DNA from: Segatella copri
GTDB taxonomy: Bacteria; Bacteroidota; Bacteroidia; Bacteroidales; Bacteroidaceae
Length of the DNA: 64,000 nt
Assembly: GCF_026015295.1 (NCBI RefSeq)
Contig: NZ_JAPDUW010000001.1
Span: 620,001-684,000 of the forward strand
Direction of reading: 5' to 3'
Positions within the stretch are counted from its first letter, which is position 1. Each line of letters starts with the position of its first letter. The notes under the pieces were generated by a model. The model was not told where the DNA came from. It did no database searches and was given only the letters and a program-made list of their open reading frames with translations. Shown here piece by piece: positions 16,053-24,183 of this stretch. The translations under genes and the position numbers were made by a program.

Positions 16053-18005
16053 ATGGTAAAAATCACATTCCCAGACGGATCTGTTCGTGAGTATGAACAG
16101 GGCGTAACTGGCTTACAAATCGCCGAGAGCATCTCACCGGCTCTCGCTCGCAACGTTGTATCTTGCGGTGTTAATGGTGAGACAGTAGAGTTGAACCGTC
16201 CTATCAATGAGGATGCAAATGTAGAACTCTACAAGTTTGAGGATGAGCAGGGTAAGCACACATTCTGGCATACATCTGCCCACTTGTTGGCTGAGGCTCT
16301 TCAGGAGCTTTACCCAGGCATCCAGTTCGGTTTCGGTCCAGCCGTAGAGAGTGGTTTCTTCTACGACGTGATGCCAGCCGAGGGTCAGGTGATCTCAGAG
16401 AATGACTTCGCCAAGATTGAGGCTAAGATGATGGAACTTGCCAAGAAGAACGAACCTGTGGTTCGCAAGGAGGTGGCTAAGGCTGATGCTCTCGCTGAGT
16501 TCAAGGCTGACGGTCAGACTTACAAGTGCGAGCATATTGAGCAGGACTTGGAGGATGGTACCATCACCACATATACCCAGGGCAATTTCACCGATCTTTG
16601 CCGTGGTCCTCACTTGATGAACACTGGCCTTATCAAGGCTGTGAAGATTACAAGTGTGGCTGGTGCTTTCTGGCGCGGTGATGCCAAGCGCGAGCAGATG
16701 ACCCGTATCTACGGTATCAGCTTCCCTAAGAAGAAGATGCTCGACGAGTACTTGGTAATTCTCGAAGAGGCTAAGAAGCGTGACCACCGTAAGATTGGTA
16801 AGGAGATGGAACTCTTCATGTTCTCAGAGCGTGTAGGTAAGGGTCTTCCTATCTGGTTGCCAAAGGGTACTCAGCTCCGCCTGCGTCTGCAGGAGTTGCT
16901 TCGTTCTCTCCTGAAGCCTTACAACTATCAGGAGGTTATCTGCCCAGGTATCGGTGGCAAGAGTCTTTATGTTACATCTGGTCACTATGCTCACTATGGC
17001 AAGGATGCATTCCAGCCTATCCAGACTCCTGAGGAGGATGAGGAGTATATGCTCAAGCCAATGAACTGTCCTCACCACTGCGAGGTCTACGCTCGTAAGC
17101 CTCGTTCTTACAAGGATCTTCCTTTGCGTATCGCAGAGTTCGGTACCGTATTCCGCTATGAGAAGAGCGGTGAGCTCCACGGTTTGACTCGTGTTCGTAC
17201 CTTTACACAGGATGATGCTCACATCTTCGTTCGTTCAGATCAGGTGAAGTCTGAGTTCGAGAATGTAATCGACGTAATCTTGAAGGTATTCAAGATCTTC
17301 GGTTTCGAGAACTACGAGGCACAGATTTCTCTCCGCGATCCTAAGGATACAGAGAAGTATATCGGTTCTGATGAGATTTGGGAAGAGAGCGAGAATGCTA
17401 TCCGCGAGGCTTGCAAGGAGAAGGGCCTTGAGACTCATGAGGAGGTTGGCGAGGCTGCCTTCTATGGTCCTAAGCTCGACTTCATGGTAAAGGATGCCAT
17501 CGGTCGTCGCTGGCAGTTGGGTACCATCCAGGTGGATTACAACTTGCCTGAGCGTTTCAAGCTGGAATATACAGCTGAGGATAACTCTAAGAAGACTCCT
17601 GTGATGATTCACCGTGCACCATTCGGTTCACTGGAGCGATTCACAGCCGTTCTCATCGAGCATACAGCCGGTCACTTCCCATTGTGGTTGACTCCAGACC
17701 AGGTTGCAATTCTTCCTATCTCTGAGAAGTTCAACGATTATGCTCAGAAGGTACGTCAGTACTTTGACAAGCAGGGTGTACGTGCTCTCGTTGATGACCG
17801 TAACGAGAAGATTGGCCGCAAGATTCGCGACAACGAGTTGAAGCGTGTTCCTTACATGGTCATCGTAGGTGAGAAGGAGAGTGCCGAGGGCTTGGTATCT
17901 ATGCGTAAGCAGGGTGGTGGCGAACAGGCTACCATGAGCATGGAAGAGTTCGCTCAGCGCATCAATGCCGAGGTTGCAGAGCAGCTGAAGGCAGCTGAGG
18001 AGTAA
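16053..18005 (+). CDS. thrS: Threonine--tRNA ligase
   Basis: The 650-residue class II synthetase has an N-terminal TGS domain (about 1-62), the second additional (editing) domain with [11 protein letters not shown] and the later CxxxH-type metal site, and the catalytic core with zinc ligands in [17 protein letters not shown] and [13 protein letters not shown]-terminal anticodon-binding domain spans about 545-645. The length is normal. The 3' side runs straight into a repeat array (18006-18193) whose last hairpin is followed by a T run and could terminate this transcript. Confidence 0.97.
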   Translation: MVKITFPDGSVREYEQGVTGLQIAESISPALARNVVSCGVNGETVELNRPINEDANVELYKFEDEQGKHTFWHTSAHLLAEALQELYPGIQFGFGPAVESGFFYDVMPAEGQVISENDFAKIEAKMMELAKKNEPVVRKEVAKADALAEFKADGQTYKCEHIEQDLEDGTITTYTQGNFTDLCRGPHLMNTGLIKAVKITSVAGAFWRGDAKREQMTRIYGISFPKKKMLDEYLVILEEAKKRDHRKIGKEMELFMFSERVGKGLPIWLPKGTQLRLRLQELLRSLLKPYNYQEVICPGIGGKSLYVTSGHYAHYGKDAFQPIQTPEEDEEYMLKPMNCPHHCEVYARKPRSYKDLPLRIAEFGTVFRYEKSGELHGLTRVRTFTQDDAHIFVRSDQVKSEFENVIDVILKVFKIFGFENYEAQISLRDPKDTEKYIGSDEIWEESENAIREACKEKGLETHEEVGEAAFYGPKLDFMVKDAIGRRWQLGTIQVDYNLPERFKLEYTAEDNSKKTPVMIHRAPFGSLERFTAVLIEHTAGHFPLWLTPDQVAILPISEKFNDYAQKVRQYFDKQGVRALVDDRNEKIGRKIRDNELKRVPYMVIVGEKESAEGLVSMRKQGGGEQATMSMEEFAQRINAEVAEQLKAAEE

Positions 18006-18193
18006 TCCCGCAGATTGATATTTTCTAATCTCCCGCAGATTTCACAGATTTACACAGATTTTTTCTGTTGAGGGCTCTGTCCCACAGATTTTTTGTGTTG
18101 AGGGTTTATTCCCACAGATTTCACAGATTTACACAGATTTTTGTGTGTTCTGTTGAATATCTGTAACAACTGTGACGTCTGTGGGAGATTTTT
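18006..18193. repeat. ACAGATT-type repeat array, left flank of the GxxExxY gene
   Basis: Copies of CC(C)(G/A)CAGATTTCACAGATT-type sequence occur at 18007, 18032-18060, 18081 and 18111-18139, separated by TGTTGAGGG-type spacers. The last copy forms an imperfect hairpin with its inverse (18111-18185: CCCACAGA/TCTGTGGG, TCACAG/CTGTGA) followed by TTTTTTT. The same unit recurs on the other side of the next gene. Confidence 0.85.
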
Positions 18194-18224
18194 TTGTTAA
18201 GGAGGATTTTAAAATCGTTTGGTT

Positions 18225-18614
18225 ATGACAGAAAATGAGATATCTTATAAGATCATTGGAGCTATTTATAAGGTTTATAATGAATTGGGACCAGGTTTAC
18301 TTGAGTCGGTTTATGAAGCAGCTCTGTGCTATCAGTTGCGCAAAGATGGACTTAGGGTAGAGAATCAGGTAAAGTTGGATGTCATGTATGATGGTAAGGT
18401 TTTGCCTGTAGATTTCCGTCTGGATATTCTTGTAGAAGATAAAGTCATAGTCGAACTGAAGTCTGTGGCAGAAATGAAAGATGTCTTTCATAAGCAATTG
18501 CTTACGTATTTGCGTGTGGCGAAGAAGCATCTTGGAATATTGGTCAATTTTTCCACCACAGATATACGAAAATCAATCTTCCGTAAAGTCAATGGATATA
18601 CTCCCATGGATTGA
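18225..18614 (+). CDS. GxxExxY protein, PD-(D/E)XK nuclease-like fold
   Basis: The 129-residue soluble protein carries the name-giving motif GPGLLESVYEAAL (G-x-x-E-x-x-Y). A nuclease-like core follows: LPVDFRLDILVEDKVIVELKSV, with D...ELK as in PD-(D/E)XK enzymes, then HKQLLTYLRVAKKHLGILVNF. Family members are widespread in Bacteroidota and have no established function. ATG 18225 is preferred over TTG 18219; AAGGAGGA lies upstream at a longer spacing than usual. The gene is enclosed on both sides by arrays of the same repeat, which suggests that gene and repeat belong together. Confidence 0.88.
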   Translation: MTENEISYKIIGAIYKVYNELGPGLLESVYEAALCYQLRKDGLRVENQVKLDVMYDGKVLPVDFRLDILVEDKVIVELKSVAEMKDVFHKQLLTYLRVAKKHLGILVNFSTTDIRKSIFRKVNGYTPMD

Positions 18615-18631
18615 AAGCTTTTCTTAGTCCC

Positions 18632-18840
18632 CACTGATTTATTGTTTTCTTAAGTCCCTCTGATTTATTGTTTTTTAAGTCCCACAGATTTCACAGATTT
18701 TTACAGATTTAGTTTCTTTATCATAAAGATCTGTGTTAATCTGTGAAATCTGTGGGACTAAAATATATCAATTTGCGGGATTAAATATATCAATCTGTGG
18801 GGTTAAAACCTTAAATCTATTAGAAAAACAAAGAATCTGC
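18632..18840. repeat. ACAGATT-type repeat array with long hairpin, right flank of the GxxExxY gene
   Basis: Two degenerate TGATTTATTGTTTT-type units (18637-18676) lead to a hairpin whose 31-base arms (18678-18708 and 18729-18759) pair except at about three positions; each arm contains CCCACAGATTTCACAGATT or its complement. Further inverse fragments (TTTGCGGGA, TCTGTGGGG, TCTGCGGGC) run to about 18845. Confidence 0.85.
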
Positions 18841-18869
18841 GGGCAAAAATGAAAATAACCCACTGAAAA

Positions 18870-18901
18870 TTTGGTGGTTTCACAAAATAATCGTAACTTT
18901 G
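18870..18901 (+). promoter_or_regulatory. Promoter of infC-rpmI-rplT
   Basis: TTTG (18870-18873) and TAACTTTG (18894-18901) are exactly 20 bases apart, a full match to the Bacteroidota consensus, 46 bases before infC. Confidence 0.8.
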
Positions 18902-18946
18902 CAGCCGTTTAATCAAAAAGACAAAAAAGAATATATCGAATAGTTA

Positions 18947-19633
18947 ATGAAAAATGACAAAATGAAAAATCAGTACCGCGTAAACGAACAGATTCGTGCA
19001 CGCGACGTGAGAGTAGTGAGTGATGGTGGAGCAGAAGTGATGCCAGCACGTAAGGCGTTGGAGTTGGCTCGTCAGCAAGAGCTTGACTTAGTCGAGATAT
19101 CTCCTAATGCGCAACCACCAGTTTGCCGTATAGTTGACTATTCTAAATTCCTTTACCAGCAGAAGAAGCATGCAAAGGAAATGAAGCAGAAGCAGGTAAA
19201 GGTGGAGACCAAGGAAATCCGTTTCGGACCTCAGACCGATGAGCACGACTATCAGTTCAAGCTCAAGCACGCTATGGAGTTCCTCAACGAGGGTAACAAG
19301 GTTCGTGCATACGTTTTCTTCCGTGGTCGCTCAATTCTCTTCAAGGAGCAGGGTGAGGTTCTTCTTCTCCGTTTCGCCAATGATTTGGAAGAGTACGGAA
19401 AGGTGGAGCAGATGCCAAAGCTCGAAGGTAAGAAGATGTTCCTCTACATGAGTCCTAAGAAGGCTGGTACTGCTAAGAAGAGCCAGCAGAAGATGGACCG
19501 TGAGAAGCGAGAGGCTGAAGCTAAGGCTGCTGCAGATGCAGAGCGCGCTGCTAATGCAGAGAAGAATGGCTTGCTAGCCAATGCTAAAGGCGGCGATGCC
19601 CTGAAGAAACTCGCAGAAGGAACAGAGGATTAA
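18947..19633 (+). CDS. infC: Translation initiation factor IF-3
   Basis: IF-3 binds the 30S subunit and monitors initiator tRNA and start codon. The N-terminal domain ([16 protein letters not shown]..., [26 protein letters not shown]), linker and C-terminal domain ([40 protein letters not shown]) are intact. A Lys/Ala-rich extension of about 45 residues follows (from about residue 180), typical of Bacteroidota IF-3. Two in-frame ATGs (18947, 18962) are possible. It heads the conserved infC-rpmI-rplT operon. Confidence 0.96.
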   Translation: MKNDKMKNQYRVNEQIRARDVRVVSDGGAEVMPARKALELARQQELDLVEISPNAQPPVCRIVDYSKFLYQQKKHAKEMKQKQVKVETKEIRFGPQTDEHDYQFKLKHAMEFLNEGNKVRAYVFFRGRSILFKEQGEVLLLRFANDLEEYGKVEQMPKLEGKKMFLYMSPKKAGTAKKSQQKMDREKREAEAKAAADAERAANAEKNGLLANAKGGDALKKLAEGTED

Positions 19634-19710
19634 GAGAAAAAGATGCGTAACGCCCTGGTATATGCGTTGCCATCGCTATAATAAATAACAATTTAAAATT
19701 AAAAGTAAAA

Positions 19711-19908
19711 ATGCCAAAAGTAAAGACTAATTCCGGCGCAAAGAAGAGATTCCGTTTCACCGGTACAGGTAAGATTAAGCGTCATCACGCTTTCCACAGT
19801 CACATCTTGACTAAGAAGACAAAGAAGCAGAAGAGAAATCTCCTTGGTGAGACTCTCGTAGACCGTTCAAACTTGAAGCAGGTTCGCGACTTGCTCTGCC
19901 TCCGTTAA
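19711..19908 (+). CDS. rpmI: 50S ribosomal protein L35
   Basis: This is the small basic protein of the large subunit, 65 residues, with the characteristic [20 protein letters not shown] start and [20 protein letters not shown] segment. It lies between infC and rplT. The 77-base gap from infC contains a GCGTAACGC/GCGTTGC partial complementarity that could be a control structure. Confidence 0.97.
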   Translation: MPKVKTNSGAKKRFRFTGTGKIKRHHAFHSHILTKKTKKQKRNLLGETLVDRSNLKQVRDLLCLR

Positions 19909-19947
19909 TTATTAACTTTTTAGTCGAACTTTTAAAGAAAAAAAATT

Positions 19948-20292
19948 ATGCCAAGATCAGTAAATCACGTTGCATCAAAAGCAAAAAGAACAAGAATCTT
20001 GAAGCTCACTAAGGGTTACTATGGAGCTCGCAAGAATGTATGGACAGTAGCTAAGAACACTTGGGAGAAGGGTCTTACCTACGCTTATCGCGATCGTCGT
20101 AACAAGAAGCGCACATTCCGCGCATTGTGGATCCAGCGTATCAACGCTGCTGCTCGCCTCGATGGTATGAGCTACAGCCAGTTGATGGGTGCTCTTCACA
20201 AGGCTGGTATCGAGATTAACCGTAAGGTTCTCGCTGACCTCGCTGTAAACAACCCTGAGGCTTTCAAGGCTATCGTTGCAAAGGTGAAGTAA
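19948..20292 (+). CDS. rplT: 50S ribosomal protein L20
   Basis: L20 nucleates large-subunit assembly and in other bacteria represses its own operon. The 114 residues match the family throughout ([56 protein letters not shown]). It is the last gene of the operon; a terminator lies at 20369-20414. Confidence 0.97.
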   Translation: MPRSVNHVASKAKRTRILKLTKGYYGARKNVWTVAKNTWEKGLTYAYRDRRNKKRTFRALWIQRINAAARLDGMSYSQLMGALHKAGIEINRKVLADLAVNNPEAFKAIVAKVK

Positions 20293-20368
20293 ATCCGACG
20301 CTAGGCTCTTTTCTTCCGTGATTTTTTCTCGTAAGAAAGTGTTTAGCCTCTAGATTAAAGAAAACTGA

Positions 20369-20414
20369 AGATTGCATTGGTTGGAAGTATTTCCGCTGAT
20401 GCAATCTTTTTTTG
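20369..20414 (+). terminator. Terminator of the infC operon
   Basis: AGATTGCAT (20369-20377) pairs with ATGCAATCT (20399-20407), followed by a run of T to 20413. Confidence 0.85.
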
Positions 20415-20427
20415 TGCCATAAAATCC

Positions 20428-20453
20428 AGACGTTCTCGCTTGTAAGAACGTCT
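20428..20453. repeat. Short inverted repeat
   Basis: AGACGTTCT (20428-20436) and AGAACGTCT (20445-20453) form a perfect 9-bp stem with an 8-base loop. It opens a 430-base gene-free repeat block. Confidence 0.6.
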
Positions 20454-20478
20454 AAAGCGCTACCTAATCAGACTTGAG

Positions 20479-20588
20479 TAGGCGAAGTAATATGGTTGAG
20501 CAAGCGAAATGAGATTGCTGGATAAGCGAAATAAGACTGCTGGGTAAGCAGAACGAGATTACTGAGTAAGCGAAGTGAGACGTTTAGT
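20479..20588. repeat. Five degenerate 22-bp tandem repeats
   Basis: Units begin at 20479, 20501, 20523, 20545 and 20567, each close to TAAGCGAAATGAGATTGCTG plus two bases. The fixed 22-base period and clustered substitutions indicate an old tandem array. No reading frame is maintained. Confidence 0.75.
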
Positions 20589-20664
20589 CAGGTTCAAAGA
20601 TATAGAATATGAGGTGAAAGGAGATGGATTCTAAAGTATGAGAAGACTGCTTCTAGAAGATTCC

Positions 20665-20740
20665 CACTAGGCTCGGCAGACCTGCTGAGCCTAGTCAGCA
20701 GCTCTGCTGACTGCAGTCGGCAGCTCTGCCGAGCCTAGTG
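20665..20740. repeat. Nested palindromes with CTAGGCTCGGCAGA arms
   Basis: CACTAGGCTCGGCAGA (20665-20680) is perfectly inverted at 20725-20740. Between them lie a partial inverted copy (TGAGCCTAGT) and a smaller palindrome GTCAGCA/TGCTGAC (20694-20700 with 20705-20711). The DNA or RNA could form a cruciform or branched hairpin. Confidence 0.75.
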
Positions 20741-20746
20741 ACAACT

Positions 20747-20860
20747 CCTTTTAGTTGTACGACATTTCACCTTTTAGTTGTACGACTATACCCCTTTTAG
20801 TTGTACAACTATATGCCTTTTGGTTGTACGACTATACATCCTTTATTTGTACAACAATAA
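20747..20860. repeat. Five 23-24-bp tandem repeats carrying GTTGTAC(A/G)AC
   Basis: Units start at 20747, 20770, 20793, 20816 and 20840 and follow CCTTTTAGTTGTACGACTAT with small changes. Each contains the palindromic core GTTGTACAAC or GTTGTACGAC, which would suit a dimeric DNA-binding protein. No gene overlaps the array. Confidence 0.75.
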
Positions 20861-20870
20861 GCCGATTAAT

Positions 20871-20919
20871 AAAATAAGGGTGTGTCATGTTCCATTATCA
20901 TGGACTTATGAAACACCCT
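20871..20919 (-). terminator. Terminator of the surface lipoprotein operon
   Basis: AGGGTGT/ACACCCT arms (20877-20883 with 20913-20919) and an inner TCAT/ATGA pair form a stem. On the minus strand it is followed by TTATTTTATT. Confidence 0.65.
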
Positions 20920-20947
20920 CAGCTTGATGATTTATAGTTCTTTCTCT

Positions 20948-21703
20948 TTACTTGATCAACTCAAGACCTGCCTCAAACTTGGTAGTCTTATCCATAATGG
21001 CAGTAAGCTGATTGACAACATTCTTCAAAATCAGGAATTTTGCCTGATCTTCCTTGTCCATACCTGTAGTAGGAATCTTGTTAACCTGAGCATAAAGCAT
21101 TGCGATGATAGGAGCTACGAAATCCTTGTCAACATAGAAATATACCTTGTTGGCTGCTGGATAAGATACGTGTACTGGAATACCGGTCTTAAACTGATCC
21201 AACATGCCGGCTACCATAGCCTTCTCCTGAGCATCGTCGATGTCTTCTGTAATCTTGGCAGTGTTCAGGAACAAGGTAATCATATTCTCGTTAACTACCT
21301 GGTATGTAGCGTAATCGTTAGCTACCTTCCAGTCCTTGTCATCAGCCTCTTCCTTATAGGTTGCAGAAATCTGACCCTTCTCATTGAAGGTTACATCCTG
21401 CAGAACGCTTCTGAGCTGGCTGTTAAGCAGCATTGGAGCCATTTTGATGGCATCCTTTACAGGATATGGTTCATCCATCAAGCCTGGGATAGTAATGGTT
21501 GCATCATTAGAACCTTCCCAGTTTAATACAACTGAACCTGTAGGATTGCCATTTGCATCAAAACCTGCTTCCTGTACCTTCCAGGTTCCTTCAATCTTCT
21601 CGTTGCGCACAAATTCCTTCTCATCATTGTCGTCATCGCTGCTACAAGCAGTGAAGAAGCCAAGGGTGCAAACCATGGCCATCAAATAAATAAACTTTTT
21701 CAT
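20948..21703 (-). CDS. DUF4925-like lipoprotein
   Basis: The 251-residue protein has a signal peptide with lipobox FFTAC (Cys20) followed by an acidic SSDDDNDEKE tether, typical of surface-exposed Bacteroidota lipoproteins. The fold begins with KIEGTWKVQEAGFDANGNP, a lipocalin-like first strand. Later QDVTFNEKGQISATYKEE and VYFYVDKDFVAPIIAMLYAQV suggest the DUF4925 group; I am not certain of the family. It follows the beta-barrel gene on the same strand, separated by an 85-base gap that contains a perfect 20-bp palindrome. Confidence 0.7.
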   Translation of the reverse strand: MKKFIYLMAMVCTLGFFTACSSDDDNDEKEFVRNEKIEGTWKVQEAGFDANGNPTGSVVLNWEGSNDATITIPGLMDEPYPVKDAIKMAPMLLNSQLRSVLQDVTFNEKGQISATYKEEADDKDWKVANDYATYQVVNENMITLFLNTAKITEDIDDAQEKAMVAGMLDQFKTGIPVHVSYPAANKVYFYVDKDFVAPIIAMLYAQVNKIPTTGMDKEDQAKFLILKNVVNQLTAIMDKTTKFEAGLELIK

Positions 21704-21760
21704 TTTTCTTCTCTTTTTTGTGTATTAATAAATAATTATTGTATTGTTTCTATTTATATA

Positions 21761-21780
21761 ATAATGTACGCGTACATTAT
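21761..21780. promoter_or_regulatory. Perfect 20-bp palindrome between beta-barrel and lipoprotein genes
   Basis: ATAATGTACGCGTACATTAT is fully self-complementary, in an A+T-rich gap just after the beta-barrel gene stop and 58 bases before the next start. It has no T run, so an operator or mRNA-processing hairpin is as likely as a terminator. Confidence 0.45.
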
Positions 21781-21788
21781 ATTATATA

Positions 21789-22625
21789 TTACTTCAGCTG
21801 ATACGTGATACCTACGCTGCCGTAGATAGGATACATCGTCTGCTCAATGGTCTCGAAATCTTTCTTGAAGATACCATTTAAGCCCCAACTCAGATCAGCA
21901 CAGATGCCCCAACGGTTGTTCAAGCGCCAGTCAATTCCGAAATCTACGCCCACATGCCAGTTGCGCATGTCATCGCTGAAATCGTAATCACCACGCTCGC
22001 CTTCGTCATGACCCAATTTTACCTTCTGTCCAGTAGGATCGCCCTTAGGATGACCTTCCTCCTGGCGGCGCAAGTAACCATCGTATGCCCAACCTTCAAA
22101 CTTCTTTGATGTCACATAGCTAACATACGGACCCAACTTGAAACGGAGGTTGTCGCAAATGTCGTATGTTGCCTGCAATGGTACTGTGATAAGACTCATG
22201 TCTACCTTCGTAACCACGTTGCCTGTAAATATACCTTTCAGCTCATCGCCTCCACGAACTATCCTCATATAATAGTTTTTTACGCCTGCATCAATCTTCA
22301 TGCCCTTGTTTTCGAAGTGAAGTCCTCCAACGAATCCCCATTTGCCTGAAAGTGGGTGATAAGCATCGATACCCAGACTGAAGTTAGGTTGCAGGGTATA
22401 ACTGTGTAGTGTACGGATGGTGGCTGGAAGACCGATAGGGGCTGTACCTCCCAAATTATATGCCACACGAGCCTGATACTGGTAGCCGTGAAGATATTTG
22501 TTCCACGAGGTGCGCTTGCTTTCTTCTACCTGCTTGTGCTCCTCAGTCTTCTGATTCTCATTTTCTCCTGCCCATGAGGCAGTGCCCCATGTCAGCAGGA
22601 GAGCTAATATTATTATCTTCTTCAT
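21789..22625 (-). CDS. Outer-membrane beta-barrel protein (PorT-like)
   Basis: The 278-residue protein has a signal peptide (MKKIIILALLLTWGTASWAG), a charged Glu/Lys/Gln-rich stretch (20-40) and alternating amphipathic strands with repeated aromatic ends (FSLGIDAYHPLSGKWGFVGGL, WHVGVDFGIDWRLNNRWGI). It ends YPIYGSVGITYQLK, a typical last strand. This fits the PF13568-type barrel. It lies 20 bases after the PCMD lipoprotein gene, so the two are probably co-expressed as a surface pair. Confidence 0.85.
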   Translation of the reverse strand: MKKIIILALLLTWGTASWAGENENQKTEEHKQVEESKRTSWNKYLHGYQYQARVAYNLGGTAPIGLPATIRTLHSYTLQPNFSLGIDAYHPLSGKWGFVGGLHFENKGMKIDAGVKNYYMRIVRGGDELKGIFTGNVVTKVDMSLITVPLQATYDICDNLRFKLGPYVSYVTSKKFEGWAYDGYLRRQEEGHPKGDPTGQKVKLGHDEGERGDYDFSDDMRNWHVGVDFGIDWRLNNRWGICADLSWGLNGIFKKDFETIEQTMYPIYGSVGITYQLK

Positions 22626-22645
22626 TATATAGTATCCTCCTTAGC

Positions 22646-23821
22646 TTATTTGCAAATCAACTTGAAACTGTCTATCCAAAGGGTACTACCTTTGGCACCC
22701 AGGAAGTTAGCTCCATCTGAACTGGATGAACTGACAATAGTGAGACTGTAGCCACCATTCTTCAACTTGATTGGGTCTATGGCTTTCTTATACTCGAAAT
22801 CCACGCTGAAGTGATGCCATTCCGGCGTGTTTCCAATGGCAACTTTTCCGTTGTCATCATGGGTTTCACCTACCAGAGCAAGTGCTACTATCTGTTTGCT
22901 GGTCTGTACATTATCTCCGTAGAGCAATACGGCATTTCCCTTTTCATCGATGTTCTCATAGAGTACAGCATATATGGTTCCGTAGTCATGGCGGTCAAGT
23001 TCTTTCATATTCTTGTCGGTGAATTTTTCGCCAGCCTGATACTTATACCATCCTTCTAACTTAGCAGGCTTGGCACTGAAGCTGAATGGATGACCGAACT
23101 TTGTTGCCTTCATTGCATCGCGCAGGGCATCGGTGGCATCAAACTGTCCGATGAAGAGGTTGCCGGCAGCGATAGGCTTGTGTACCATATAAGCGATCTT
23201 GCTTGTGCGCTGAGTAGTGAGCTTCACGCCCTTTCCCTTGTGCCCATCTTCTATCATCACGGTAGGATATTCTTCCGGTTTAGATGAACTGTTACTCATT
23301 TGGAATCCTGAGTTTCCGGTAGCCCAGATGTCGAGTTTATTGCCGTTCCAGTTCTCTTGCCAGTTGTAGTATCCCTTGCTGAGGTATGCGTTTTCAAATT
23401 CGAATTCAATCTCGTTTGGCATGGTGGTCTGTCCCTTCTTGATGCTTACCTGATAGGTGCGGCTCCATTGCTTGTCTTCAGAAGTAACTGTATATGTTAC
23501 AGGTCCTTTTGAGAAATCCTGAAGGCTTCCACTTTCAGGTGAGATGGTCGCTCCAGGTGTGAGGCGGAATATTGGCGCCTGTTTGGTAAGGGCGGCAAAT
23601 GGTCTCATTGTGAACTCGATGTTTGTCTGATCACTCTGCACATTGACCAATGTATCAGATGGATTAGTAAACAATAAGTTCAATAAATTCTTGTTGTCTG
23701 CATGTATGTATGCCTGCTCGATGTCGCATTCGGCATTGAGTGGTTCTTCCTTGAAGCAGGAGGAGAGGGTAGTGATGCAACTCATTGATAGAGCGGCTAC
23801 TATAAATCTAGACTGTTTCAT
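22646..23821 (-). CDS. PCMD-domain lipoprotein
   Basis: The 391-residue protein has lipobox LSSC (Cys22). An Ig-like N-terminal half follows (SDTLVNVQSDQTNIEFTM, ATISPESGSLQDFSKGPVTYTVTSEDKQWSRTYQV). The C-terminal half carries the marks of the putative carbohydrate metabolism domain (NWQENWNGNKLDIWATGNSG, GHKGKGVKLTTQRTS, LWIDSFKLIC). It is probably outer-membrane anchored and may bind a glycan. It is the first gene of the operon, read from a strong promoter at 23933-23964. Confidence 0.88.
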   Translation of the reverse strand: MKQSRFIVAALSMSCITTLSSCFKEEPLNAECDIEQAYIHADNKNLLNLLFTNPSDTLVNVQSDQTNIEFTMRPFAALTKQAPIFRLTPGATISPESGSLQDFSKGPVTYTVTSEDKQWSRTYQVSIKKGQTTMPNEIEFEFENAYLSKGYYNWQENWNGNKLDIWATGNSGFQMSNSSSKPEEYPTVMIEDGHKGKGVKLTTQRTSKIAYMVHKPIAAGNLFIGQFDATDALRDAMKATKFGHPFSFSAKPAKLEGWYKYQAGEKFTDKNMKELDRHDYGTIYAVLYENIDEKGNAVLLYGDNVQTSKQIVALALVGETHDDNGKVAIGNTPEWHHFSVDFEYKKAIDPIKLKNGGYSLTIVSSSSSDGANFLGAKGSTLWIDSFKLICK

Positions 23822-23932
23822 ATCTTGAACTTTTATTCCTTTTGTAATCTGGAGAATCGCTTCTCTTTCTTTTCAGATAATTCTTGAGAGAATGATTTCT
23901 CTAGTTCATATAATTTATTGCTTTATCGGTTG

Positions 23933-23964
23933 CAAAGATAAGCAGAAAACCTGAAACTACCAAA
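23933..23964 (-). promoter_or_regulatory. Promoter of the PCMD/beta-barrel operon
   Basis: On the minus strand TATCTTTG (23933-23940) has TTTG (23961-23964) exactly 20 bases upstream. The leader to the PCMD start is about 105 bases. Confidence 0.78.
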
Positions 23965-24091
23965 TGTTTTTGTGTTTTTCGACATGTTTTGCTAGAAAAA
24001 TGCCATGAATTAGCGGTTTTAGAACATGAATTAATGGAGTAGAGTTACTGGAGTTGGTAGGTATCACTTGATAGTTTTTTTTTTAACACAT

Positions 24092-24136
24092 AATAAAAAA
24101 GGGAACTGAAATCTCATTACTGAAATTTCAGTCCCC
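24092..24136 (-). terminator. Terminator of rpsA
   Basis: The stem GGGAACTGAAAT/ATTTCAGTCCCC (24101-24112 with 24125-24136) has one mismatch and is followed, on the minus strand, by TTTTTTATTA. Confidence 0.85.
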
Positions 24137-24183
24137 TGAATGTTATTTAGCTAATGAATAGCAAAAGCCTGATCTGTTTAAGA

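Noticed and set aside
18006..18193. CRISPR-like array beside the GxxExxY gene
   Set aside because: Repeat spacing is irregular, spacers are themselves repeated, and copies occur in both orientations.
20479..20588. CRISPR-like array
   Set aside because: The 22-bp units are directly adjacent without spacers and are degenerate; no cas genes are present.
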